A stretch of 64,000 nt of DNA from Sepiola atlantica (GCA_963556195.1 OY744517.1:143080347-143144346); one strand, 5' to 3'; counted from the first letter of the stretch, positions 35,683-47,363 are shown. Notes: generated by a model from the sequence alone, not told the origin. Program-made: numbers and translations.

Positions 35683-35731
<49 letters not shown>

Positions 35732-36039
35732 AAATGGTAGTTTTCGTGACATATAAATATTTATTTATTTCTATATGTATTACAGAAGATCAGAACAACA
35801 TCGGTATCGTCGGTTTCAAATCTAGACAAAGGGGACTTATAATTGGTCTCCCCTACCGGACTTTCTTAAGCTTCCGTTTATGTCTACCTTCCTGGATCCG
35901 AAAATGACAGTAGAGAATTTAACCTCTTCACTGATAAATAAAGACATAATCATGGAATCTGAATTTGCATTGTTTATTTATGCATGCTCTAGAGTTTCAA
36001 AATTAATATCTATTGAGCTTAAACCTTGAAGGTTTGACT

Positions 36040-36094
<55 letters not shown>

Positions 36095-36500
36095 ATTTCA
36101 CATACACCTCTGGCAATCTAAAAATCAACGTTTGATTTTTCCTTTTCGTTTCTATTTCAACCGGTATAGATTAGGAAGCGAATAGAAATATCTCGTTCAT
36201 TTCGACGATGCTGTAAGTTTGCAGATGCTAACCGAGACACCCACCCCTACCCCAATGAACCGAAGAGTGTTATTGAAGCGGAGTGATGGGCGACTTCTAA
36301 TGAGTAAGTAAAATATTTGTCTATTTACCTCTATCTTGCTTAACACCAGGTAGGTATTTAAACGACTCTCATAACGAAAGAATCATTGAAAGTTAACAAG
36401 AATGTTGCTGAACATTGTCAAGGTCAATAATGTTCGTGGCGCATATCGATAAGGGGAACCAAAAAGACGTGTGCCGACCAACAATCTTCAGCGAATCTGT
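35026..36500. other. Unannotated sequence with several (AT)n/(GT)n arrays
   Basis: AT or GT arrays lie at 35585-35630, 35688-35728 and 36043-36091. A piece at about 35783-35820 (CAGAAGATCAGAACAACATC) resembles the arm of the foldback element at 48082-48392. No gene is seen. Confidence 0.4.
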
Positions 36501-36514
36501 TTAACTCCTTCTCA

Positions 36515-36630
36515 CTGTAGGGAGATGTGACATGATCAGAAGATAGGGATAGAAAGGTCAATGCAGAGGAGGCAGTGTACGCTCGTTCCACAAAAAATGC
36601 GAAATTGAGGCGATTAGCAACAAGAGTAAA
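36515..36630 (+). pseudogene. Possible U1 snRNA-like fragment
   Basis: TAGGGAGATGTGACATGATCA (about 36527-36547) resembles the U1 segment GGGAGATACCATGATCA, with two extra bases. Later similarity is patchy. The adjacent U2-like piece raises the chance that it is real. Confidence 0.3.
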
Positions 36631-36639
36631 TCTAACGTT

Positions 36640-36690
36640 AATTCACTTGGCCTTTTGGCTAGGAGCAAAGTGTAGTATCTGTTCTGATAT
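36640..36690 (+). pseudogene. U2 snRNA 5'-half pseudogene
   Basis: GGCCTTTTGGCTAGGAGCAA (about 36649-36669), followed by GTGTAGTATCTGTTCT, matches the 5' half of metazoan U2 snRNA, including the branch-site recognition region GTAGTA. Similarity stops soon after, so it is truncated and not a functional U2 gene. Confidence 0.7.
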
Positions 36691-36770
36691 TACACTTCAT
36701 GTTTTCTGTTCTCGGTTAGTGAAAGAGAAATCCTTCTAGACGCAAAAAGTTTTTATTTTGTTCCAACCCA

Positions 36771-36990
36771 GAAGCCCCTATTTGGGGGGAGCTGGATTTT
36801 CTTCATATTAAAAACCTGCACTTGCAAGGTGACAAGTAAATAGGAACAAAAGTAACCACCTCTCTAAGCGATAAGATAAAGCCTGCGAAAATTGACTCCT
36901 AGGACTGCACAGAACAATACACCAGCCAGACAGAGGAGGACAGCTCTTGCCCCAGCGATTTGTGACCTCGGACGGATTGTCGAGAACCTG
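36771..36990. repeat. Unclassified dispersed repeat next to the snRNA-like sequence
   Basis: It contains CTCCTAGGACTGCACAGAAC (about 36897), shared with 9210. It may belong to the same mobile unit as the snRNA-like head. Confidence 0.35.
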
Positions 36991-37342
36991 TCTTCGACTT
37001 GTATAAAGTGTCAAAAGGAAATTTAACAAGTAACTTCAGCAATATTCCGTCACTTTTGTTCTATTAAAAAATATATAATGAAAAAACATCAAAATGTGTT
37101 TGGTAACAGTCACCCTCTTGATGGAATAAATACGGAATGCTCACACTTGACAGGGAAAAATACTTTAACTTTGAAAAATCTGAAAAATCTGTTGATGTGA
37201 TGAATGATTTTTTGAACGATATGTTTTGCTAAACCTATAAAAAAAACACATATAAATGCTCTGTACCCTGTAATCGAGTATCATCGAGCTTATTTTTATT
37301 GGACTAATTCCGGTCTTTACTGAATAAACTATCTTCTAAGTG

Positions 37343-37446
<104 letters not shown>

Positions 37447-38039
37447 ACTTTTATAGACCTCATATATAACGTATTGACTGGGGAATTGTAAATAATAGGG
37501 TCCATACACTGGAAAATAGGTACTATTTTATAGAAATAAAAGTATTTGTAAAAAAGTATTACTTTAAACCATATCAGCGTTTAGTTAGAAAATTGAGAAA
37601 ATATTATCTGGGGATCATCTAAGTAAGATCAAGCCACAGAGTGAATATGGTATTTTGGTGAGAATGTCTAGCGTAGGGTAAGCCCAAAAGTTTTTGACAA
37701 AATTTGATGACCATCAACCCCCTCTCACCCGAAACGATTCGGGCTTCATGCCTAAGGTAAGGAATGAACTTTATTATTGTTTTTTTTAATTTTTAAATCT
37801 TGTTGTGAATGTATATTTATTGCTTCAATAAAATAACATAAATGACTCTTACGAAAACGCGACGAAGAAAGCCGTCGCTTTTCTAACGCCAATATCAGTC
37901 GAGGATCAAAGACTGAGCCATTGTGATGGCGGTGGCCTTCTTATGTCCGGCTGTGGTATTTTTCTGTTCTGCTCCAGGAGGTCCATCCTTCTAGATCTTG
38001 TCTTCGCACTTTAGTTAGGAGTTAGTATACAGCTAACTG

Positions 38040-38185
38040 CCTGGACGCTTTCACCAGGGCATGCCGACGGGGTTGCTTAGACATTTCTTAAGGGGCCAGA
38101 TTGCACCATATCTTGTCGTTGGTCTAGTCTCTCTACCTTCTGGCCTTGTGCCACATCTTCCCGCTGTGGAAGGGAAGTAAATACA
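38040..38185 (+). repeat. Dispersed repeat family X, copy 2
   Basis: It shares GGGCATGCCGACGGGGTTGC and GCCACATCTTCCCGCTGTGG with the copies at 9003 and 43060. Confidence 0.6.
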
Positions 38186-38214
38186 CTTCCACAACAACTA
38201 AGTAAAAAACCTAA

Positions 38215-39060
38215 GTGTAGAGATGAAATTCGTCAGACAACTGATGGGAATGTGGAATATAAAACCTACAGTAATACTAATACTTGGAAGAGCACTAGGG
38301 CCAGTCTCCAATAAAACAGGGGAAAATACTATAATAGACTCGAACCAGTAGCTTGATTTATACGGTACAAGAACGGCATTAAAGTTAAGTAGAAAAAGAA
38401 TCACATTTACATAGGTACGATACACGACTCGAAGTAGGGATGGGGTATCTTAAGACGAGCCGAAGGGTACTGAGACTACCGGGTAACAGTTGACGATATT
38501 TAAGAAAAAAACTATAACTTGACTCCAATCACAACGAAACAAATAACACAATGGCAGTAACGTCGGTTGGTACCACGGAAAGTTTCCGCGAAGTGTCTGA
38601 GAGGATGGAAAGATCGAGGAGAAATATTACCATACATACTTCGACTAGAAGGCAATAAGATTCCTGAAAAATTAAGGGGACTTAGTGTCACTCACATTCC
38701 GAGAAAACCACAGGTTGCTATCGGCGAGAAATCACTGCTAAGGGTTAGTGCGTAAACATAATAATGAAATTGAGAGTACTAAAATCTAGGAGTGTTTGCT
38801 GTCAGTCAGACTTCAGGGGAAACTACCCTTTTCAGCGTTAAGTTACTGATTGCGACTGATATAAGCACTCCAAGTGAGTAATAATGATAAAAGAGCCGAA
38901 AGGAATATGGGACATGAAGAACATTACGGTCTTTCTAATAATTGTAGGAACACTAGAAACAATTTCCGCAAAAAGTGGAAAAAGACTAGGAGAACATGAA
39001 ATCAATGGGATGATTGACACCATACAGCGCACGGCACTGATGGATTAAGGAAAATCCTTG
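38215..39060 (+). pseudogene. Non-LTR retrotransposon C-terminal relics (two in tandem)
   Basis: Two plus-strand segments, about 38215-38345 and 38884-39050, give alternative versions of the same LINE C-terminal motif: FVRQLMGMWNIKPTVILILG and KGIWDMKNITVFLIIVGTLE. Known non-LTR elements carry W.MK...VPV.VGALG at this place. The sequence between (38560-38880) resembles 39161-39510 and 7770-7975. Stops interrupt both. Confidence 0.6.
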
Positions 39061-39160
39061 AGTGCTGACACTAACGCCCATAAACAGGTAACGCCGTCCA
39101 ACCACAGATATGTTAAAATAGAAATAGAACAAAAAGTATAGAATAGAACATTACACGAGT

Positions 39161-39512
39161 CCAAGAGAACTGACATTGCCAGAAGTCCCATAATCTGACC
39201 GCCTCCCCCAATAAAATGATGACACTAGCCTCGGTCGGTTCCAAACTAAATAGTCGTGAATGGTCAATGAGGATGGAAAGACCGAGGGCGCAGAGAGTAA
39301 TGGAATCTTGAGATTCCGGAGAAATCCAACGGTCTTTATCAACAGGAAATCAATAGTAAACAGCTTTTGCAATAACGTAAAGTTATTTGCAACGGCTATC
39401 AAAAGTGGCAATATCTGATCAGACTGGTTGTTACTTAGACTTCAGGGAATACCACTTGTCATTGCCAGTGAGCAATCACTGAAAATAACTCGTTCATGTT
39501 GTTGTTGTTATT
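39161..39512 (+). mobile_element. LINE-derived fragment
   Basis: It carries GAGGATGGAAAGACCGAGG, ACTTCAGGGAATACCAC and a GTTGTTGTTGTTATTTA end, and matches 38590-38880. It is a further 3' piece of the preceding element. Confidence 0.5.
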
Positions 39513-40185
39513 TATGCTCTTACTATCATTATTGTTGTTATATAGTTCGATTACTGACAAGGAAGCACACGTTTAACACAGATTTATAAAAGATATAAAG
39601 TTCGTTTGTTCGTTGTCACACGTTGAACTCTGTGGTAAAATGGTTTGAAAAGGGTTCTCTCGGCGAATGTCGATCAGAGAAATGAAAGTTGGCTCTCTTA
39701 TAGTTTGATTAGCTACAGGGAAAAACTTTTGTGTCACATTAGTCGCTGCCAACATTCGACCTCTCTATGCTGACCTTCTATCTAACACTGCGCATCCAAC
39801 ACCGCGCATCGACCCTTCATAACTCCCAACCTCCTACAACCATATATACTTTCGCCTGTCCTTAAATTCCTGCTTAGCGAACTGGCTAACCATCATGCCA
39901 AATAAGTCGATAAATTAAATACTATAAATGTTATAAAATGGGTGTCTAAATTATTATTAAAAAATAGAATATTATACATATGTTAATTAAAATTACTTAA
40001 AATATGAATATATTTTATTCTTAAGAATATATTTATTAATTATAAGAATTTGCAGAAACTTTCACTTTAATTAAAGTTAAATAATATCAATGCTTTCTCA
40101 ACTTACCCCAGAATACATACGAAATATTTAATATGCTTATTAATATTAACTAAACAAATAAAAAGTATTTCGGTTTTGAATTTTT

Positions 40186-40440
40186 TAGATGAGGATCGAT
40201 AATTTGTATTATTTATATTATTCGGACTACTACTTTAATCTTGAATGTGGTTCTCACAACGTTTCGGCTGATATAACCTACGACCTTCTTCATGTGCATA
40301 TTTTTGAAACTGACAATTCTCTAGTTGAACTTGGTAATCTTCATGTAAATCTCATGAACCAAGACGGAATTTCGAACTGCAGTGTATATTTTATCCGCGA
40401 TGAGAGATTGTTCTCATTCTGTCAGCAATGAAGCGATAAA
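40186..40440 (-). mobile_element. SINE tail with hammerhead-like motif (head missing)
   Basis: On the minus strand it reads through TTCGAAATTCCGTC-like and AACTTGGTAATC-like blocks into the hammerhead-like motif. It ends with the family tail at 40186. The tRNA-like head is not visible. Confidence 0.6.
40253..40296 (-). ncRNA. Hammerhead-like motif, SINE family copy
   Basis: On the minus strand: stem I GCAC / GTGAG, core ATGAAGA (consensus CTGAAGA with C3 changed), stem II GGTCG...CAGCC with a ten-base loop, GAA, helix III ACGT. The C3 change should abolish activity in this copy. Confidence 0.4.
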
Positions 40441-40667
40441 CGTGCTATTCTAATTATTATCGTCTATAGTAAGAATTGCACTTTCAACGTCCAGAATACT
40501 GTTCATTAGAACTGATTGTTAACAAATATGTTGAACCGTTACGTCATGGATCTATGTGGACATTTCTAGCATGGATTTTGAGAGGCTTTAATCTAATTTT
40601 GTCTAAATGGGTAGTATAAGATGATCAAACAATGCCACAGATGGAATCATTAATTAGTCCAAATCTT

Positions 40668-41140
40668 TTATGCAATCCAACCATATTTGGTACACATATG
40701 CTAGAATCAATACCTGACTTGCCCATCAAGTTTCAGTCATGAATGTCCAACAGACTTTATTCTATCGTTATTCAATGATAAGTACACCTAGATACGACGT
40801 GAGAAAATCAAATAACTCTGACACACTGCTCTCTTAACACTGTCCCGATTTGGGCTGTGATGGATCTCTTCAACTCAGGAGCAGACTTGGAATTATTTTG
40901 ATATACATAGATTATCCTTGAGATAAGCACACAGACAAGCATACGGGGCGATATTGTCCGGGGTGTGTGAATCTTTCCTATTGATGAGACGATCACCAAA
41001 GTATCCCCGCATATCATTGAACGACGATAAAACAAAGACTGTTGGACATTCATGGGTGATACTTGATAGACCAGTCAGCTATAAACTGAAGTTAATTTGT
41101 ACTAAATATGGTTGGATTGTAGAAAAGAATCGGAAATGTT
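40668..41140 (-). mobile_element. Tc1/mariner-type MITE with transposase C-terminal remnant
   Basis: Arms of about 110 bp (from GCAATCCAACCATATTTGGT at 40675; inverse to about 41127) enclose a short minus-strand frame with ELKRSITAQIGTVLREQCVR (about 40810-40880). That pattern matches the C-terminus of DUF4817/Tc1-mariner-like transposases. Copies or pieces lie at 6496, 24655, 25098 and 60110. Confidence 0.65.
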
Positions 41141-41189
41141 ATTAACGATTCCGTCGGTGGCATTTCTGGGGGTAATTCTGTTGTATTAT

Positions 41190-41575
41190 TATATTTAGTC
41201 TGATTTAGTTTTACGCAAAATAAAATTCAGATACGTTCCATTTATTTAAATTTTAAGCATATCCATATTTGACGAGGATTAATAAATATTCCCAACATTT
41301 TCCTGGGAATATTTTAATGAATGATTATTGGGAATAATTCAAATACTTGCGTGAAATTTGATCCATAGTAATTAGACACCAATTTAACAAGATTTAAGAC
41401 CTTTAAGGTTGTGTCCCAAATTTTAGACATGTTTTAGAATCTAAACCATGGATTTAGATTAAAATGTAATAAGGATTGTAGAATAAGACTTAATTTTTGT
41501 ATTTGTTGTGCAAAAATATTTTCTTCGGTCAATTTATTTTATTAGTAACTGGACGGGTATTCTGCTCGTTATTAA
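41190..41575 (+). mobile_element. Helitron-like element, 3' portion
   Basis: It ends with CTGGACGGGTATTCTGCTCG near 41550-41570, matching the family 3' end. The left hairpin arm is lost and CTRRT has decayed to CTCGT. Body blocks such as TGAAATTTGATCCATAGT match 57735-58303. Confidence 0.55.
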
Positions 41576-42657
41576 TAAAATTTAATATTCCTCTGGTCAG
41601 AAAAAGTGAACAGCCAGAAAAAAACATTCAGGGTTTTAGTGTTTTTATGAGTCCTCAGTTTGTGGGCGTGATACGAATTAGTCTAGTCTGTGCTGAAACT
41701 AAAATATTCAATTGTTTTTTTCAAAATCTATTGATAACTAAAATTACGGCACTTACTACTAACGGTTATTTAACGATATTTTAGACTACCCACAAAATAG
41801 ATATGGAAAATGAAGAAGACAATAATGTGAAACGTGAAACAAAGACGTAAAAGGCACGAATTAACCAAGAACAAACAGCAAACACTACTGGAGAAATGGT
41901 AACATTCAAATTTTTATTTTGATTTCAGAACAATTACAACATAAGTTTACATTAAATAAATTATTTTACCATTTAAACGTTTTCTTTGTTTCTTGTAGTT
42001 CTTTACCTTCAATTATTTATACTTTGGTAAATATAGTGTATTCCTGTAACATATATAACCTTATAAGTATATGCTTCAGTTAACTAACCTATTCAAAAGA
42101 AAAAGGTATGTATCAACTTTTAGCGATCAGAGCGAGTAATATATTTCCCAATTATAAAACATCATAAGTTTTATATCCGTTTATGTACATTTACATTTTA
42201 AAAGTAAAAAAACCTAATACTTGTCTCCCTTTTATCCAATAAATTTAGAAATAATTTTAAAAAGCAAAATATATAATTTACTACCATGTAATTATTGGAA
42301 CTCACTAATTAATAAAGAATATAAATAAACGATGTTTTCGAAAAAAAACAAGACATGAAACAGTTTCTCCGATAATAACAACAGGAGGATTTTGAGGATT
42401 AAAAACTTAAAAAATATATTTTCTGAAGCTAAAATGTGATAATTAATAATTTGTGTATATCATATTAGAAATATTTTTCATGGAATTTTTTAGGCAAACT
42501 TACTCATTTATTTTTAATTTGTTGTTTCAAACCTTTGCATGAAGCAATAAGAAATTATAAATTACAGTCTTATTTTATTACAATATAGAGTCTAGAATAA
42601 ATTGACTTAAAACAATTGTAAAAAGGCTTTTGCTATACATTTTTTATTATCTGTAAA

Positions 42658-42700
<43 letters not shown>

Positions 42701-43055
42701 ATAGTCTACTTCAACGTGAGTTTTGCATGTTTTCTTCGCTGTTTTCATTCATCTTTTTTGCTTTGGACCAGTATGTTTATTGTAATAATTAAACCAAGGT
42801 CTCTGATGAGCAGTTTGTAACAGCTAAGTACTGTATCATTGTTTACTAGTTGCGAAACGGTCGTAACAAAATAAAAATATAAGCTTTCGTAAAAACAAAA
42901 AAATAAATAAAACATTGTGATTGTAGATTGACGTTTCATCTTGGTCATTGGAATTCAACCAATTTCATGCTCTATATACATGTTCCGGAGCCGGAAACGT
43001 AGCTTCATTGAGCTTGCAGTTTGAAACAATTGGGGAGGAGTAAGTTTATTGCTTA
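41576..43055. other. Unannotated AT-rich sequence
   Basis: (AT)n at 42661-42698. No gene or classified element. Confidence 0.35.
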
Positions 43056-43059
43056 CTGC

Positions 43060-43215
43060 CTGAGGCGCCTCTACCGTGGAATGCCGACGGGCCTGCCCAG
43101 GCAATTTTTAAACCCCACTTTCTCGACCCGACCTTGGGTCACATCTTACTTGTGGGAGTGAGATAAAAACTGGCCTTGTGCCTAACTCCTGGAGAGAAGT
43201 AAATCAATACTCTTG
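43060..43215 (+). repeat. Dispersed repeat family X, copy 3
   Basis: GAGGCGCCTCTACCGTGGAA, TGCCGACGGGCCTGCCCAGG and GGTCACATCTTACTTGTGGG match the minus-strand copy at 9003-9145 closely. Confidence 0.7.
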
Positions 43216-43226
43216 CAGGCAAGTAT

Positions 43227-43732
43227 TGTTGAATATAACAGACAACTTATGTCTGGATATCCTTTGGTAGATCCTTTCAATACTCCGAATCGGAATCTTC
43301 GTTTCGGCAATTAACTAACGACCGTTTCTGCCCCCGATCGGAATTAAGAAAACTCTTAGTAGAAAATACCAAAATCTTAGAATATAGTACTAACAAACAA
43401 AAACTCCATATATTAGAAGCCCTATATATAAAAACCAAAACACCCTAATTGACAGAATTAACTTTAATACCGGTAATAATATACTGAAATGTCTATAATT
43501 CTAACTATAGTTTCGTACTTATTACATAATTCCCACCAAAACCATCTATAATACTAACACATGGTCGGTACCTGATTATCATTATTCCCCTGAAGATGGA
43601 CTCGGATGGGTCTGAAAGTACTTGGGACACAAATAAAAACGATAGCAGATTCATCGGTTAATTCCCACCCGAAACTAAGATTCTGATTCGGAGTATTGAA
43701 AGGATATCCAGACATAAGTTGTCTGTTATATT

Positions 43733-43740
<8 letters not shown>
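43227..43740 (+). mobile_element. PLE 3'-end fragment flanked by inverted repeats
   Basis: Arms at 43227-43312 and 43666-43740 are inverse copies of about 70 bp. The left arm has an extra ~12 bp (CCTTTGGTAGAT). Between them a broken frame reads LHILEALYIKTKTP, then INFNTGNNILK, the C-terminal end of a GIY-YIG PLE protein like the one at 45046-45290. A hammerhead-like motif follows. Confidence 0.65.
43586..43627 (+). ncRNA. Hammerhead-like motif in a PLE 3' end
   Basis: Stem I TCCC (43586-43589) / GGGA (43624-43627). Core CTGAAGA (43590-43596). Stem II GGACTC-GGAT-GGGTCT with six pairs, two of them G-U. GAA (43614-43616), then palindromic AGTACT as helix III and T before stem I. One extra T (43597) separates core and stem II. 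All conserved core bases are present. Confidence 0.6.

Positions 43741-43814
<74 letters not shown>
43741..43814. repeat. (AT)n microsatellite
   Basis: It adjoins the right inverted repeat of the PLE fragment. Confidence 0.95.
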
Positions 43815-43815
<1 letters not shown>

Positions 43816-44569
43816 AAATAGAGACAAAATGTATATTACACTGGTTGATTAATTTCATGCCATCCAACTTGAACATAGATGTTTAATTTTCTAATAGTAG
43901 ATTTAATTTTAGTGGATGCCATTACGTTAGACCTCTGTGTTCAAGGTGATAGACTGGTGGGCGTTACAAACATAGTGGTCATCGCCGATACCATAGTACT
44001 AAAGAGGAACAAATAAAAGATTATCATCACCAAGAAAAGAAAGGCCATAATTAAACGAATGAAGAAAGAAAGAATAACGTTTTCACCAGAAACAGGAGAG
44101 AAAGAAAGCAAGAACAAAAGAATCGCATCATCGTTAGCAACTAAAAAGAAAAAAAAAGAATTAAAGAATGAAGAAAAGGCGGCAGTGTCGGTTAAAAAGT
44201 TATTTGCTTTGATCTTAGGCCAAAATACCTTACGAGGTAACACTTTTCATCCTTTTCTCTCTCCCTCTAACACTCTCTCTTCCTCTCGCCCCCTCTCTGT
44301 CTCTCGATGTAAGTGTTTCCATCGTACGGCAGTTTTTTGTATAACTGTAAGTCTGTTCTGTCTTTTTATTCGAAGAATCACAAGAGGTTCAGAAGTCACT
44401 CAATGATACTTTTCGTTTTTGGTTTCTTTTTCTTTCCGTTTTCTTTGTTTTTATTCAAACTATGTTTTATGAATACTTTGTCGACAGCTGCTTCAAGGTT
44501 GGGAGCACAACAATCACCTTTATTACTATATTTTAGAGCTCTCTCTCTCTCATTATGTCACATACACTA

Positions 44570-44575
<6 letters not shown>
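43815..44575. other. Unannotated sequence with CT-rich tract
   Basis: A CT-rich tract lies at about 44250-44310. A Lys/Glu-rich open frame at 44059-44406 has no recognisable domain. Confidence 0.35.
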
Positions 44576-44576
<1 letters not shown>

Positions 44577-44635
<59 letters not shown>

Positions 44636-44700
44636 GGCAGCAAGTTATTACTCAAACAGGCTTTGTTGAACAACACGGAATTTTCGTGTGTGCATAACTT
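44577..44700. mobile_element. Foldback element fragment next to (AT)n
   Basis: After an (AT)n array, TTAGGCAGCAAGTTATTACT, then GTTGAACAACACGGAATTTT with a CACG/CGTG hairpin, matches the inverse of 56105-56180. It is a second copy of that foldback family in the same AT-array context. Confidence 0.55.
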
Positions 44701-45045
44701 TTTTTAAGGTTTTTGAGGCGTCTAGCAATCTTTCGGGTTTCACCGATTGTTCGTAATTCGGTCATTTTTCTAGCGCTTTCGACCATTTTGGTTGTCCTCG
44801 GGAGTAGGTTTTTTTTATTATAAATGAAAAGACTTGTGTTATCGTTTTTTATAGGTATTTTGAAGGGTGAATGAAGGAAACGAGGTTTAGTTGATTATTA
44901 TTATTGTATGTTTAGTTTTGTCTTGTTATATTATATTTTATTTTATTATTTTGTTTGTTTGTTTATTTGGTTTCATAATTTATTATTTATATATTTATTT
45001 TATTTAATTTATTCATTTTTTATTTTTTCATTACTTTATTTTCAT

Positions 45046-45290
45046 TTAATTATGAAATACATTTAGTATGTTGGTACCGGTGTTGGAACCTATTTTGTTA
45101 ATATTGGGCTGCTTGGTTTTAATGAATATTGCTTCTAGTATTTTAAGTCGGTTCATGCAATTATTTTTGTGTATGATTTTGGTGTTAAATGTTAATATTT
45201 TCCGTATGTCGACCGACTGTAGTCTTTTGTTATGTGAGGTAATGTGACGTTCGATGGCGCTGGTATCGAATAAATGGTATGTTAGACGTC
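45046..45290 (-). pseudogene. PLE GIY-YIG protein, C-terminal piece
   Basis: The minus-strand frame reads SAIERHITSHNKRL, LTFNTKIIHKNNCMNRLKIL and EAIFIKTKQPNINKIGSN. That is the SAI..H......F....IL.....  R...EA.FI....P..N pattern at the end of PLE GIY-YIG endonucleases. A GA/CT microsatellite (45290-45330) interrupts it upstream. A stop follows at 45046. Confidence 0.65.
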
Positions 45291-45395
45291 GAGAGAGAGA
45301 GAGAGAGAGAGAGAAGGAGAGAGAGAGTTGTTGTAGTATGGCCAATATAGGTACTATATACTTGTTCTGTGTGTGTTGTAGGGAGACACTCCTTA

Positions 45396-45635
45396 TGGAA
45401 ATTGAAAAAGGAAAGCAACAACTATTATTTATGTATTCATCAACATTTCGATGACTGTCTGAAGAAAAACAAGTACCAAATATTTGAAATAGAGGTAGTG
45501 GCAGGTGTTTCAAACATTTGGTACCTGTGTTTGTTTTTTTTCAGACAATCATCCTGCGAAAGTCTTGTAATAAAGACGAAACGTTGATGAATATATAAAT
45601 AATATTTTTTGGTTTTACTTTTTCAATTTCCATTA
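45396..45635. repeat. 240-bp near-palindrome with one hammerhead-like arm
   Basis: The left arm (from ATGGAAATTGAAAAAGGAAA at about 45397) and the right arm (to TTTTTCAATTTCCAT near 45633) are inverse copies. An inner inverted pair is GTACCAAATATTTGAAAT / TTTCAAACATTTGGTACC. The left arm lacks about 25 bp that hold the ribozyme-like core in the right arm. Confidence 0.85.
45549..45590 (+). ncRNA. Hammerhead-like motif, core with 1-base deletion
   Basis: Stem I TCATC (45549-45553) / GATGA (45586-45590), five exact pairs. Core CTGCGA, consistent with CTGACGA after loss of one A. Stem II AGTCTT...AAGAC. GAA (45578-45580), helix III ACGT, then T. The deletion should inactivate this copy. Confidence 0.5.
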
Positions 45636-45660
45636 CGTCGGCACACTTTTCCCATTCTTT

Positions 45661-45662
<2 letters not shown>

Positions 45663-45725
<63 letters not shown>
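45663..45725. repeat. (AT)n microsatellite
   Basis: About 60 bp of AT just outside the palindrome. Confidence 0.95.
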
Positions 45726-45729
<4 letters not shown>

Positions 45730-46112
45730 TTATTTTCTTGAAGTTAACGCAAAGGTTTTGTTGTTCAATAGCGGACGACTAGAGCTTTTAATTTAACACT
45801 ATGTAAAAACTTAATTATTCAGAGAAACATTCGATATTTCCGTCAAAACACTTTTATTTAAAAACAATTGTTCCTGCCTATTCCAAGAGCATACATTTAT
45901 TTGATATACAAAATATCACCGATATTCACGAGAAAGCTTCATCAGTGTATAAAAATTAATCAGGCTAAAAAAATAAAATGCATCCAACTTTCATTTAACT
46001 TAGACATAGCTTTTCGCTTAAAATTCGAAAAGAAAACTTATTTAACTCTATTTTCCATATAATGGTTGGTGTTGTATCATGTTTATGATGTATGCTTTCC
46101 TCTTTTGTTCAT

Positions 46113-46175
<63 letters not shown>

Positions 46176-46229
46176 TAGTAAATTAAAGATAAGCGATTTA
46201 TTGTTTGATAATACTCTATGGTGATAATA

Positions 46230-46430
46230 TAAAGCTCAATATATTGAATAGAGCAATCAATTACAGAGATGAAAGATAAGAATAAAAAATAGTAATAATA
46301 CTATATTTATTAAAACATCAGAAGTTTAAAGCAAGGAGTTTCATATCCTTAATCCATGTATTTTTAAAGACAAAATCTTTTTATCAGAGGATAAAAATTC
46401 TGATGTTTAAATAAATATTGTATCTTTACA
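46230..46430 (-). mobile_element. Solo PLE-type terminal repeat
   Basis: AAGCTCAATATATTGAATAG (46232) and the following 150 bp align in order with the inverse of 34723-34880. It also has its own short terminal inverted pair, AAAACATCAGAAGTTT / AAATTCTGATGTTT. No coding part is left. Confidence 0.65.
46344..46393 (-). ncRNA. Hammerhead-like motif, solo repeat copy
   Basis: On the minus strand: stem I TATCCT / AGGATA (six pairs), core CTGATAA (consensus CTGANGA with G8 changed), stem II AAAGA-TTTTG-TCTTT (five pairs), AAA in place of GAA, and helix III AAT...ATT. Core lesions suggest it is inactive, while stems are conserved. Confidence 0.45.
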
Positions 46431-47279
46431 ATTTTTTATCCTCATATTTCATCTCTTGAATTATATATATAGTCATCCACAGACAGGCTTTTCGTTGTAT
46501 CGCAAATTTTCCGTATGGCTAGACAGTCAGATGTTTCAAGTTTAGATCGAAACTAGAAAGTTTTTTCGACTGTCGAAGATCTTAACTACTACGTTATTAG
46601 CAACAGCCATGAGGAATGGACACATTAATATTAATATAAGCAATATAAGCTGTGAAGATTTTTCTTTGTCTCGTAAATACCATTTCCCCTGTATCGTTTT
46701 GAAAATTAAATAGCTATTTTTACTACACACCACGTAATAAAGTATGTTATGTCAGTTATATAAGGCAAATATTAATCTATGTTGTTAAAAAATTAAAAAA
46801 ATTCTATTCCCGACGAATTTTCATATGTTAATATTTTAATACTTTATCCTGTTGGATATGTTATTTTTGATTAATCATAAATAGAGGAAGGCGAAGAGCT
46901 TTTATCCTCTCACTTCCACATTAACTCTCACTGTTTCGCTGGACACCGGGAAAACATTTAATAGGACAAATGTTTAAAAATTCACTGTGAAATAGAAGAT
47001 AAAAAGTGAAAAACTCATGAATTATTATTTTCGCTCTTCTTTTCTCCTTTTTTTCTGTTGTCTTTACCTGACCAACATTCGACTATAAAGAGATTTAGAG
47101 AGAGAACGGTAGAAAAAAGTGACGAAGAGAGATTAAAGATATATAGATATATATAGAGAGACAGACAGACAGACAGAGAACAGAGAGAGAAAGAAGTAAA
47201 AAAAACTGTTCCAAGCTATTTAATCGTTAGTAATTTTACTCTTTAAACATTTCAAATTGCAATACTAAGCAGATATAGA

Positions 47280-47287
47280 TATATATG

Positions 47288-47360
<73 letters not shown>
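47280..47360. repeat. (CA)n-(AT)n microsatellite
   Basis: A CA tract runs into about 55 bp of AT. Confidence 0.95.

Positions 47361-47363
<3 letters not shown>

Noticed and set aside
44059..44406. 115-codon Lys-rich frame
   Set aside because: A-rich sequence explains the Lys/Glu content, and the frame then runs through a CT-rich tract.
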